Shown here piece by piece: positions 1-13,300 of a stretch of DNA of 64,000 nt (its first letter is position 1; each line of letters starts with the position of its first letter). A model generated the notes under the pieces. The model searched no databases. It was not told the DNA's origin and saw only the letters and a list, made by a program, of their open reading frames with translations. The position numbers were made by a program, and so were the translations under genes. Source of the DNA: Diphasiastrum complanatum (taxonomy: Eukaryota; Streptophyta; Lycopodiopsida; Lycopodiales; Lycopodiaceae); the NCBI GenBank assembly GCA_029204225.1, contig MU832117.1:22473-86472 (forward strand), given 5' to 3'.

Positions 1-2281
1 CCATTCACATTACATGTATATTTCAAGGGTACCTTTCAAATAAAAAAATGTACAAACCTTTCAACCACTAATACATATAATTTTGTTATTTTTTACAATA
101 AATTTTTTAAAACTTTAGACTACTAGCATGACATTTGACTTTGTAAAGTTACCTTTCAAATTGAAAGGCGATTATCTAGTTTGCCATTCAAATGACATGG
201 TTTTAAAATTTTTGCATTTCTTTGAAAGTCAAACTAGCCTTTGACGTGCATTGCAGATTGCAAATGCCAAGCTTGGATGGATCATGGAACTCCATTCTTA
301 AAAAGTATACCTCCAACCAACAAGTCAACTCAAATCACCATTGAGCATTCAACTTTGATGGATTGCGCCAATAAAAACTTTTTATTCCTTCCATGCTTGG
401 TGGCCTTACCATAAGGAAAAGCAATTACAGTGGACAATTGAGCGAAGTATTACACCAAATTGAGGTGAAAGATAAAGAATCGACAGATTCCATAATAAGT
501 ATGTTGCAAAAAGTACATGGCAAAGAATCGGATTGATAAGAGACACTTGCAAAAAGAGATGAGATTTCCCTTTGTTAGAGCTCTCATTATTTTGTACAGA
601 AAGCCCCTCTTCAAACAACATTTTTGTTTTGCATAAAACTAGTTGCACTATTTGATATATACATCGATTTACACAATACATTTGGGTACTAGTGGGATTA
701 TAGCGATCTGGCACATAAGATCTCACTATCATCGACAAAAACCTCCAAAATTCCAAAAAGTTTTACTGATGCTTTTGATCTCCAAATGCACCTAGCACTC
801 AAGCTTCATGAACTTCAAAAGGAAACCCTAACCAAGCATGGAAACATACATTCTAAACTAGAATAAGACTTATGTACACCAATCGCCGCTTTGAAATCGC
901 CATTGGATTCAAGATATATCATAATGTACATTCGAGATTGAATGTCGATTGATTATAATGTACATTCCCACTTAAACTCCAAAAAAGTAATTGTTTTTGC
1001 TATAATATAAGGCTAAAAAATTCCCTTTAAAAAAAAAAAACCCTAAAGCCGATTTGCCGATTCTTTCCCAAAGTTGCCGATTCTTTCCCGTTTCAAACAC
1101 TTTTCATCTGTCAGTTATTCATAGGATTGACCAATGCTTACTTGATTGACAAAGCAATCCCACTACAAGACATCTACAAGGTGGCATGACAGAAATGTTC
1201 CTCCAAAGGGCTTATTTCTCTTTCTAAAAAAGAAAGGTATTCAATGTCTATCGATTGCACATAACGTATCAACTGCAAAAGTCTTCTGCACAAGCATGTC
1301 TACGCTCTGAGAAGGCTTCAATGTCATAGTGTCTATTTCAAAGCTTGATACGGACAACAAGCTACTGCAATCGCATAGGACACTGAAAAGCTTTTAAGTT
1401 TTGTTAACAATGTCATTCTACTGAAGAAAATAGCAAGTCACAATCAAACTCCAGCAATTCTGCACAAACATACACACCACAGAGCATATGTTTTGCATCA
1501 CTGTAAGGAGGAAATTTCACAGCATGGAGTACTATAACACCTTATTGAAGTTTCGGTAACATTATTAGCATCAAACTATAAATTTAGCACAGCGTTGCCA
1601 ATTTCTTTATTGCATAAAGTATTTATCTAAACCGAACGAGGCAGCCTCATCGATGAGAAGGATTTAATCTTAAAATATGGACTCCAGAATACATATAACT
1701 TGAGAACTCAGGTTTGCATACTGAAACCATTCATAACCTTTGGGTAAAGTCGGTGTCGTCATTAAAATTTATGATGCAAAAAGTATAATTTGGCCCATTG
1801 ACAAAGGCCCTGTCGGTTGATGGTTACTTTTCTCACCTTGGGTTCTGGAGTTTGATTTCACCCAGATTTACATGGACATACAAGGTTAATTGTAAAGTTC
1901 AACATAGTTTATAGCCAAAAAAAAAAAAAATGTGTCACAAGTCACGACTAACTATAGCTCCAGTAGACTTTATGGGAAAAACGCACCTCATTCCAGAAAA
2001 AATTAAGTTCTCTAGCCAGTTTCAAAGTTCGCCTTAAAATCCACTTGAAATAGACACTTTGACTCCTCCCATGAACATAACTGCTCAGAATAACTCCAAT
2101 TGCAACTAATGTGGCTTAGTACTGAAAGATCATGCTCTCAAAAAATGACCATGTAACGGAAAAAAATAAACCAGTGGAAATTGCATTGAAATACAGGAAA
2201 ATCGGCTTGTCAGCATTGTCCAGAATCCAGACAACCAGAAATTGCAAAACACAATGCTAATCACAATGCACAAAGTCACAC
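1..2281. other. 3' flank of the TAF15-like gene, no gene recognised
   Basis: AT-rich sequence downstream of the TAF15-like stop codon. The only reading frames are short, with no recognisable motif. Bases about 1035-1090 contain a short direct repeat built on gccgattctttccc. The gene's 3' UTR and polyadenylation site should lie in the upper part of this stretch, but I cannot place them. Confidence 0.5.
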
Positions 2282-2791
2282 CTATCTAGCTCTTAGTCGC
2301 TCTCTCTCTCTGAGGCAATCTCTTTCTCGATCCCGATCCCTCTCTCTCTCACGATCTCTATCTCCGGAACGACTTTTTTCTTTATCCCATTGTCGTTCCC
2401 TGCTTTTACCTCTTTCAAAATTGCCACGATCTAAATCATTGGATCTGTCCCTCTCACCATATCGATCTCGCTCTCTTCCTCTCTCTCGAACTCTATCTTT
2501 TTCATGATCATACTCCTGGTCATAATCCCTCGGAAACTGATATCCATTATACTCGTCTCGATCTTGACTTCTATCTCGACTTCCTTCCCTATCTGCATAA
2601 AACTCTCTGCTTCTATCTTTACCTTTATCCCTCTTCTCCTTTTCTACTACACCGAGCTCCTCAATATCCCAGCCAGCTTTACCCATGCCAGGTGCTGTCT
2701 GCTGGTTTTGTCCTATAGCCTCTCCTTGCTTTGCTTTTATCCGAAACTTCTTCTTCAAATTGCCAAACTCATCGTACATTTCCCCATCATC
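2282..2791 (-). CDS. TAF15: TAF15-like exon 6, RD/RE-rich tail (residues 289-457)
   Basis: The acceptor is TTGTTTTGCAG. The exon opens DDGEMYDEFGNLKKKFRIKAK, the family's conserved motif, then runs into a long charged tail of Arg-Asp and Arg-Glu dipeptides (RDRERERDRDRERD type) and stops at TAG. It is joined in phase 0 to exon 5. The plus-strand tctctc runs here are the complement of this coding repeat, not a free microsatellite. Confidence 0.9.
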   Translation of the reverse strand, partial: DDGEMYDEFGNLKKKFRIKAKQGEAIGQNQQTAPGMGKAGWDIEELGVVEKEKRDKGKDRSREFYADREGSRDRSQDRDEYNGYQFPRDYDQEYDHEKDRVRERGRERDRYGERDRSNDLDRGNFERGKSRERQWDKEKSRSGDRDRERERDRDRERDCLRERERLRAR

Positions 2792-5700
2792 CTGCAAAAC
2801 AAAATCATCAACACTTGTACACTCCATAGAAGTCAAACAGAAACATTGTAAATATCTGCTTTGGCCTGAATTTGAAACAGCAACCAGTTTGGACCTTGTC
2901 TCCACGCTATTATATGATATATTTAACAGCAGGCCTTAAATTCTGGGTCTTGGGCCCATAAATATTATTTTGCATTTGGACACTAGCAGCTGGTCACAGT
3001 GGATCAAGGTAGTGAGTGTGGCCCGTGGGTCACAGCCTTTGCCTACCCTCATTCTAGCTTGTTGATTGTTTGGAGACATGCAAGCAAGTGGTCATCACCC
3101 ACATTTGTTGTTTGGTTGCTGTTATTTTCCAGAGAGTTCAAAGTTAGAATCATGGAGGAATCATCTCATTTATATTCTATTTGGTTCTTCATGTTCTAAC
3201 TTCTAATTACTTCTTGACATGCAAAATTGATGTAAGGAAAGCTACTATAGAACCATCGAAAGGAGGTCTACATTTAGGATGAAGATCATTCTAAAGTTGG
3301 ATCAAAGTAGTATGGCTAAATCTATGCTAAAACTAGTTGAAGAGGGAGTGTGAGAATTTGTCAACTAGTTTGCTATTTTGGACATATTTGTTTATTTGAC
3401 AATTGAGGCCAATTTTCATATTAGACTTAGAGTTTGACTTTTCAAAGTTATATTAGTCTAAAAGCATTTGAATTACCACTTTTAGAAGTGAGGGAAAAAG
3501 CTATGATCAGTTTAATTTAGATTATTATTATCAGTGTGATGCTTTACACAATTTACAGTATTCTCCTATTCTTTGTATTATGTGGTGCAAATTGTGTTAC
3601 TGTGATGTTGACATAAAGTACTTTTCTAGCAGAAAGGTTTGATGCATATGATTATGAAAAGTAAAGACAATATCAAGGCCGTTAATTCATTTGATCCCTC
3701 AAAAATTATTATTCATATGCCCATTTACGACGAAGACCTCATTATTTGTTAAAGGGTATGACTAAGGAAGATCACTCGCAGCACTTTACACTCAATAATT
3801 TGTATGGTCTTGATCCCTTTGTGGGATGGCTTCTTTTAAGGAAAGCCAGCACACAAGCATGTTGTTGATTGTATTGTAATTTTGGTTGGAGATTGCTATA
3901 TTATCATAAATTTGTTGTCTACTATTTTTACATGACACTTTGATTGTAACTTGCTATCATATTACTATTCTCATAAAGAGCTATTGGTCGTTTTCTTGTG
4001 TTTAGGCTTTGTTTTGGGGAAGAACTCCTGTACTTTGTTTCTGGCTTTAAGTTTATGTATATCAGTCACTTTCCATATTGTTTGCAACTATAAATTTGAT
4101 GTCTTAATAATACAATAGGTAAGTCACACACGTGGTGAACCAAGCAAGCATGAATCTCAATTTTTATTGAATAGCTTCAAAGCACAATGTCTTTGATAGC
4201 TGTCCTCACAAGATCTTTACTCACTCATAGTATGACAGCACGCATACAAAACCAGCTACTCTACCTCGAAATTTGGGCCCTATTTATGGTCTTACATCAA
4301 GGTAGGAGCTTATGGAACTCATGGACCTATGTGCCACATGTCATAATGTAGTAAACAAAAATTAATAATCAGTTTCCTTGAGACATTGATGAAACATGAC
4401 TAGCAGCTCGAATTAAGTACGATACTCACATTTAATCCATGAAATATATTACATGGGGGGTACAAGATAGAAATTATATTCCCAAAAACATTCCTCCCTA
4501 TTCATAACAAGGAATTTTATCATTGTGAGTAGCTAGAGGTAGGCCGTCAAAAAATCCATTTTGATTTTATACTTCTTAGTGGACTTCTATGGCACTTTTT
4601 ATATCATTAGTGGACTCTTATTGCAGTTAGCAGAAATCTTGATTCAAGTGTGTAAAATTCAGCTTCTTGAAGGTTTTTACACTTGCCTTTTTCACACTTT
4701 TTGTTTCCTTTTTTAGATCTGTTTGTACATAGTTCTTCTTTTTGTCCTTTTATTCCATTTTACAGCTCCTGATTCCAACGTCTGTTAATGGTGCTAGATT
4801 TGCTATCTTTAGTAACCAAAGATCAAATTCAAATTTTCAGCAATTTGACACCATCTTTTTCGTATTTTGCTTTTATCATTTTATTTTTACTTTTGACGTT
4901 GATGTTCCTCCTATAGTAGGATGCTTTTCTTAAACCACATATATACAGAATCCAATATCTAAAGGTTACCTGATATTTCAAGTTTTCATTAGCTAATAAC
5001 GACACTCCATCCTGGTCATACTTCTTGGAATTGTTTTCTGAAACTTTTACATCACTATTCATCCTACACTAGTGTCCTTGTGCCTCATATTACAACTTGT
5101 CATTCTAATATCTAAACATAGAAAACTGGGAGTTTTAATTTCAGGGGTTTTTGACATTGCATCTCTTTCGTCTCTAGGCATACCTTTTCAATATCGCTTT
5201 ATCTGAAAACTCCTCCCTATAGTAGGTCATTGGAGTATTTATTTGATTAGATATCTAAAACTTGGGACATTGCAGTTTCCATATTCTCAGCAATTGTGAT
5301 GCTCTCATTTAAGTAAGAATTTGCCATCGTTTCAGAAAGGTTGGAAAGACAATGGGATGAGAGGTTAGCTCAAGACTAAAGCCAATGGGATGAGAAGTTG
5401 ACTCAGGACCCGGCGATGATGGGAGAGGATGGCTACGGTCCCAAACAATGGCATTATTCATCCTGCTGCTTTTGGTCCTGCTCTTACATCTACAGCTGAG
5501 GCATGAGGCACCAACACAGGTATCTAGCACATGTTTCTGATATATATGAGGTATAGGATCAGCATGATGAGACACATGAGGTAAGGATGCAACTTTCTGA
5601 CACATATGAGATAAAGGACCAGCATGATAAGACACCTGGTTCAAAGCTCAAGCACCATGTATGTGTTCGGCTACATGGATCATGATTCATTGCCATGACG

Positions 5701-7265
5701 AAACTTACACATGACAATGTTCAAGCAATATTTGAGCAACTACTGTACTTGTACGGCAGATCTACTCAAAGCTAACCTCCTACAAATGATCTTAATTGGT
5801 AATTCATACTACAGTCTTCTTTACAGTACACTGCCACTCTTAGCTCTTTCTGTATCTAGAACCAACTTGTATACAGTTCCTTTTTTCAAGGTTCACTTCG
5901 ATTCTCTTGGGATCCTCAGAGCCATATGCTACTTTCACTACTTCTATAACCTTCATCATCTTTGTGGCAGGCTTGGGGTCTATGCATATTTTCCAGGCAC
6001 ACTTCTTGCTAATAGTACATGCTATTATACGACTCACTTGGAATGCTCTATACGTTGAGGATGATGATCTACTACCAATTCTGGAAATATGTAGCACTCC
6101 TAGTCTATACAATTAGCTTGGAGTTTTTTGTGAGTCGTCCCGCTATTCCATTAAGGCGGCAGTTGTCATATGGACCACGGGGTCTCAATAAATGCAGCAG
6201 ACTTTCTGAGTATGCTTTGTTATATCGTTCATTTTAAACAGGATTCCTGGACCAGTCACAGTGGTGATTAAAGACAACAGGTATCTGTTGATGGATCCGA
6301 TGTTTTTGGCTGCAACTTTTCATTCTACAGTACATACTGTCCATGGTATTATGTTTTTGCTTTTCAGGTTTTTCTTCACCATAATATTTGGCAGTGACTT
6401 CTTTCATATATTCACTTTTGCATTATATTCTATTTTCTGGCATCAACATTTTCTAAAACTGGCACTAAGATAATACCCTTTCGAGAAGGGGAGTTGTCAA
6501 CACATTACTAGCAATTAGTCAGGCTGGAGCACCAGATTTGATTGTATATTATTACTTGGCATTTGGACAGTAGCAATTGGTCACAATGGTAGGTCACTGA
6601 CCTAGCCCTGATACAGCCCCATGAATCTACAATAGTGCTCCCCTCCTTCAATCTAGCAGGTTGACTATTTTTCAATACTTCTTAGCATTGAAGTAGTAGC
6701 TTAGTAGCTTATGATTGGTGTAGCTTAGCCTTCATGCTGCCTCAGCATACAGTTACTGATTAGCAAATTGCTTCCAGTTTGCATTAATCTTAATGACAAG
6801 TGATCCTCGGCAAAAGGTTTATACGTTTTACGGTATTCTTAAGCATTATATTTCAGCACCCCCCCCCCTTTAATGGCTATTTCTCGAGTGGAATTTCCCC
6901 ACTATGACTTTCAATGTGTTTTGTCTTGGCATAATCTACTGGCAAGCTAAATGCAACTATGGCTATCGCAGTACATCAATATTGGACTCACTTAAGCAAT
7001 CTGCATATCATCCAACAAACACCTCAATCACATAAACCTGCAGGCAAGCTTCGTAGTCGCCCTGTATTCAACTTCTATCGAAGACAATGCTATCGTAGTT
7101 TGTGTCTTGTTACGCCAAGAAATCGCTCCATAACCGATCTACAATCATCCTTTTCTCCTATCCAAATCCATGATCCGCAGTACCGGATCGAATCGAAATT
7201 GGGTTCAAACCCGACTGATGATTTCTGGAACCCGAGCCCCCAATTCGAGCCATTCCACAAGCGTG

Positions 7266-7346
<81 letters not shown>

Positions 7347-10300
7347 TTTATTAATGTCTTTTCCATGCCAAAAGGCATATAAGACCAAATGGAGTACATG
7401 TCAAGTATGTGAAAACCGTGGGAGCGTATATAAATGTCTCCAAGAAAAAACTATGCATAAAAGAGAAATGAACAACATAACTATAAATTACAAATTGCCA
7501 ACTATCCATATAGCTGCCAGGAGTAGAGTAATATCATGTAGTGCTACTGCTGAAGAAAGATGTGATACGAGCTGCAACATGAGGTAACATGGACCGTTGC
7601 CGACGTCGTCTAGGAGGGTGAAAACTGTGTGCTTTCGTAACATGGCGTGAAGTGCAAACTGCAGCATGACTATGAGTGATACATTGTCTCTGACATCGGT
7701 GAGGTGGTATGTCATCGTCATCGTCATCAGACCGTGTCCGTCCTGGTGAAGAAGGATGTAATCTGAGCCTGAGAGCTAGGATGTGGCTGGTTAGCTGACT
7801 GGTACATATCCTGGCGCAGCAAGACCATCTCTCGTAGCATAAGTGTGACACAACGAGAGTCCTCATAACCAATCAGTGCTCTGAGTGTAGTAGGCATGTC
7901 ACGGAATAGACAGTGATATCTCCCTCTAATCTCATAATATATGGGGCATCTGAAAATGAAATGCTCCTCGGACTCTATCTCGTGAAGGGGACATAGCAAG
8001 CATAGTCTCTCCTCTCGTGGTGTACCCTGGAATCTACCTGTCTCAATAGCCAACTGATGGGAGGAGACTCTAAACTGTCCCAAAGTGAAACGGAGACCGT
8101 GTGATAGCCCAGAGGACAAATAGCGAGGTAAAACTGGAAGACCAGTGGCATCCTGCTCCAGAAAGTGAGTCCGGTAGTAGTCAGACTTAACCCCCAGTTG
8201 ATGTCGCCAAGTACGGTCGAGATATGCTCTGTATAAAAAACATCTAATATACTGGTGTGTACCCAAAGGGAGATCAGTGATAGTGATACCAAATACTTCC
8301 ATGAGGAAGTGTGATGCCTGAGAGAAGCATGATAGCCTGTATCCCTGAGTCTGAAGGTGATGAGAGGACACGAGTGCAATCCGCGTATACCGCTTTTCTG
8401 TATCAGGAAGTGCCTAAGCTCTCTGGATGTACGTGATGAGCTGGAAGGCTGCCTCAATCTGAATAGGGGGGGTGGCAAACTCCGCAAGGATGATCTCATG
8501 TGGAACCGAGGGCTTCGCTCGAATCATGCGAGCTAACATGGTGGTCTATAGGCGTGAAATGCTGGACCAATGTGAGGATGATAGTCCTGTACACCATATT
8601 TCTGCCGCATACAATGCTGAGGGGGTGACGATGGTGTCAAACAGTCTGCACTTACTCGGGGCATCTCGAATAGACTTACGGAAGCAGAGTCTCTCCAGCT
8701 GGACTAGGGAAGAGTGGCCCTTCCCAAGTCTAGAAGTAGCCGCCTGTCTCATACTGAAGGTAGGACCAGAGAAGAGCACACCCAAGTAAGTGTATGAAGA
8801 GACCACCTCTAGGGGCTGTTCGTCAAAGGTAAGCTCCTAGCGCTGCATGAAGGCCCGAGAGGTATTGAAGACCATAACTCTTGTCTTCGAGAGATTCACC
8901 CCTAGACCCCACTGAGTGCAAAAGGTGTGTAAACAGTCCAACTGTCCCTGTAATCCCTCTCTGGTACGGGAGACTAGTACCACATCATCCGCATAGAGAA
9001 GGATGGCAATCAGAATGTCGCCAAGCCGACAACCGTCCCCTCCGCACTGAGAGATGACCTGCTAGCTTGTCAATATATAATCCAAAGAGAACTGGTGAGA
9101 GAGAGCATCCCTGCTTAACCCCGATAGTACTCCAGATCTGCTCAGATATGCCACTACCATGACGGAAGCAACCCAAAACCCTCTCATAGAGAGCCATGAC
9201 AGCTAGGATAATATCTGTAGAGAAACCCAGGTCTCGGACTCTCTGGATAAGTAAGGAGCGTGGGACCAAATCAAAGGCTTTCCTGAAGTCCACAAAACAA
9301 CAGTAAACCTTTTCTCTCCTGTGTCTAGCTTTCTCAATCAAGGCTCGAAGTGTGAATATGTGATCTGTAGTGGAATAATGTGCGCGGAACCCTGCCTGAC
9401 CCAAAGCATGTAATCCCCTGGACTCTGCCTCTGAGCTAACTGCAAACTGGAGGATGGTGCCATATAGCTTCGCGAGAACGTGGCCAATCATAATAGTGCG
9501 GTAATTACCAGATACCATGGGGTCACCATTTTTATGGATAGGATGTATGATGTTGGTGCACCAAGAGGATGGGAAGCCCTCAACAACGGCATGGTTAAGG
9601 AGAGTGGATAAGGTAGGGGCAAGAGTATCGGAGGCGTGAATCAATAGCTCAGATTCAAGGTCTTCAATGTCCCTGGTGCGTAATAAATGATAATGATAGT
9701 TTCTCATAGGTTACTTTGACCCAAAAGGTCGAGACTTGTGTAACCATGGGTTAGGTTTATTATTTAAACTATGTTAAGGAACCCTATCTTGACTTTTGGG
9801 GGTGCCCTATAATTAGTAGTGGGTCGTGGAAGGTTCTAGAACTTAGAGTTTGGAAGAGTCTAGGCCCTTGGAAGGCCCATTTATATGTACTCTTTGTTCA
9901 TTTGTAATTCATTCCCTTTCAAGCATTGCTACTACTTTCTCTCTCCTTGAGGGCACCTAACCCTCTCCCTCTTCTTCTTCTTCCTCTTTTTCTTCTTCTT
10001 GTATATGGAGATTGAATGTTAGAAGGATCTTGGCACTTTGATTTCCTACATGGTATCAGAGCCATGGATCTTCTATGCTTGATTTAGGGCGCCCTACCAA
10101 AAGAGATCGTCTTCACTTAGGGATCACAAAAATTCAGCACCTTTGCTGATTTTTTGGAGTGAAGATCCGTTTTTTGACTCTTTTCCGGTTTGCAGGAGGG
10201 CGCCACACATCAAAGAAGATAACAGGATTTTGGGCGCCCAAAAATCAGGTTGTTATTTGCTGATTTTTCAGGTTGCAGGAAGGCGCCATTAATTATCTTC

Positions 10301-13300
10301 TTCGGGGCTTCTTTTAGGTCGCCCACATCCGTGTAGGTTTATCCTACTTCCGTTGGTCCGCTGCTGCCCTATTTTTCAGATTTGCTCCTTTGCAGGAGGG
10401 CGCCCATCTACAAGCAATTTCTATTCTTCTGATTTGGCTGAAAAATCAGCACCCTTGCTGATTTTACAAAGTGAAGATCCGCTTCTTTTTGCTTGTTTCC
10501 AGGTGTGGAAGAAGGCGCTAATTTTTTTGTGATGATCCGATCACATTCCGAGGCTGAAAATTGGACAGCATATTACCATTTGTAGGGTGTTGCAACAGCC
10601 CTATCCGTGTCTGTATTGTTCACACTTTTTGGCAAGAAAGAAGGGTTCCAAAAAAAGCTTTGTTGGAGGCTAACCTGATTCTTTGCTTGCTGGTTTTTGA
10701 GTTTGTAATGCAATTTCAGGCTGAAATTTTCAGCACACAAGGCTTGTAGGAGGGTGAGTTCCTACATCCATCTAATGTATGGTTTCGACACATTCCGGTG
10801 CTAATTTGTCAGATTTGATACTTGCTGGTTTTTGTGTCTTTTAGGGCACATTTAGGGTTTGAAAAAGTTTATCTTCTTGGCTGGTTCTTATGGCAAGAGA
10901 TTTGGGAGCAATTCGTACTTGTTCATGTGAAGATATGTTGGATGGCACCAACTATTCTTCATGGAGTTGCAAGCTAAGATATTGCATCGACGTGATGATC
11001 GAGATTTTATTGGTAACAAGATCTATCTTATATCATTTGAGATTTTGCAAGACCTCTAAAAGTGCTTGGGAAACACTTTTAAAGATGTACCGAATAAAGG
11101 ATTCATCATCATGCTTTCTCCTCTCTAGTTCATCCTCTTTGAAGGTAGAAGGGCAAAGTCATGCAAAGTTTGATCCTTGTCTTTCTACAAGTACAAGTTT
11201 GCATCGGAATGTTGGTATGGTAAAGCATTCTTCTTCTCTTGAGCCATTTGTTGCAAGTGATGGATGCATTAGTGAAGAACTTTATGAGCAAGCTTCTCAA
11301 GATAATGTTTTGGAAAAGGCTGAAATCAAGCATTCTTTGAAGCCATTTTGTACTAATGGAGGAGGGGAAAAAATCATGTCAATTAGTACATTGGTTCAAA
11401 GTGGCGTGTTGCTAGATTATTTGGGTGTTCAAAGTGGCAAGCTGTTGGTTTTTTTCTTGAAGATGGTAGACACCAGATTTAGCCATAGTTTATTGATCAT
11501 TTTCAGCCAATGTTACATCGTGAGCATCCTGTTATGCATTGGGAACGGCCTGCGGAAGGTTTTTGGACAGCAAGGTTCACATTTGGAACACTTTGGACAG
11601 CAAAGTGTTGGTGATTTTGTGGCTGTTGGACAGCCTGCTACAGCCTCTTGTTGGTTGTCCGAGTCTTTGCGGGATAGCAAAGCATCTTTTTACCTTGGAG
11701 GAAACACACATGCCTCACCAAAATCAGTACCTTATGCTGATTTTCATGTCTTGATGCTTACTTCTTATGATGACGGTGTTGTCTTACCTAGTGTTGGTGA
11801 GCAGATCATTGATAGTAAGATTCGGGAGGATGTGATGGTAAAAGAGTATCATACTCTTCTTTATGTTTCTTGTGGTAAGAAGACTTATGGAATCATGTGG
11901 GAACCATTGATGGATTGCAAATCCATATTTCGGTTTGTGGCTGGTTTTTTGATTACCTACTTTGGATGGAGCATGCTTGTCTCCACTTTTCGACTTGATG
12001 CTACCGCACTTCGTATTCTACATCTCTTCTACATCGGGCATGATTGGGGCTGAGATTTCGGCTACTTCGACTACATTAAGCTTGGACAACAAGCTACATC
12101 TTTTCTTTTTCGGCTACATGGAGTTTTGGGCAGCATGCAACACTTTGCATCTTTGTTGCAATTTTTCATACTTCATGTCATGTTATGTTTTTTACATTAT
12201 CATTTAAGGAGGGTGTTAGAAGTAATAAATGATAATGATAGTTTCTCATAGGTTACTTTGACCCAAAAGGTCGAGACTTGTGTAACCATGGGTTAGGTTT
12301 ATTATTTAAACTATGTTAAGGGACCCTATCTTGACTTTTGGGGGTGCCCTATAATTAGTAGTGGGTCTTGGAAGGTTCTAGAACTTAGAGTTTGGAAGAG
12401 TCTAGGCCCTTGGAAGGCCTATTTATATGTACTCTTTGTTCATTTGTAATTCATTCCCTTTCAAGCATTGCTACTACTTTCTCTCTCCTTGAGGGCACCT
12501 AACCCTCTCCCTCTCCCTCTTCTTCTTCTTCCTCTTTTTCTTCTTCTTGTACATGGAGATTGAATGTTAGAAGGATCTTGGCACTTTGATTTCCTACAGA
12601 GAGATGGAGATGAGTATAGTGTAAAGCTGGGTAGCATAGTCGGTCCAGATATGTAGATCGTCCAGTAGAGGGGGTGGGGCACAAGGGATAAACTCACGCC
12701 AAAAGGCACCAGAGGAGGAGCTGAGAAGGAGGTTCACAAGACGGTTACCTTCGGAGTCATCATAGGCACGTTTTTTGGGACGGAGTGTACGATTGTGCAA
12801 TTGTCGTGAGGAGCGGAGGAGATGGCGGGCGTGGAAACGAGCATGTGTGACAGAGTGGTGAAGGGATCGGCATTCCACGTCATACCACGGTGGATGGAAA
12901 GGTCGGGATGAATGTGGATGCACTGGTTTGTGTTTATGAGGTTTAGAGGGGAAAGCGAAAGTAGCAGCAGTATGGAGACAGGTGGTGAGGAAGGCGGCTT
13001 GTGACTCAAGCGGTTCACTGTGTGGAAAAGAGTGAAGTAAGGAGGCGAGAGATTCCTGGTAGAGTGGGATGGAGAGGGGGTGGAAGGTGTATTTGGGTGC
13101 ACGGGGAAGGATGGACTGGTGTAGAGGTTGTAATGGTGGAAGGTGGCCAATAGCGAAGGATAAGAACGAACGATCAGAGAGGGTGGTAGGGGAGATATGG
13201 AATCTATGAATAAGAGGGATGGATGACGGTGACCCCATGAGGTAATCAACCACACTATGACCGCCACTGTGAGGGTGACAAGTATAGTTGCCAGAATTAG

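Larger units (their letters stand above)
9681..12598 (+). mobile_element. Non-autonomous LTR retrotransposon with a 387-codon ORF, inserted in the LINE
   Basis: Two LTRs (9681-10050 and 12214-12598) differ by about four substitutions and one 6 bp indel, so the insertion looks recent. The primer-binding site tggtatcagagcc follows the 5' LTR directly, and a short purine tract (aaggaggg) precedes the 3' LTR. The 3' LTR starts TGTTAGAAG and ends TACA. The 5' LTR lacks its first ~9 bases and no target duplication is visible. The 2.2 kb interior has no pol domains, so it must rely on enzymes supplied in trans. It splits the LINE ORF2 between the endonuclease and the RT. Confidence 0.88.

Noticed and set aside
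2282-2500. tctctc-rich stretch as a microsatellite
   Set aside because: It is the complement of the RD/RE-rich coding tail of the TAF15-like protein and stays in frame.
10561-10749. 62-codon frame in the LTR element leader
   Set aside because: It is short, starts at a non-ATG codon and has no similarity to gag. It lies in the untranslated leader.
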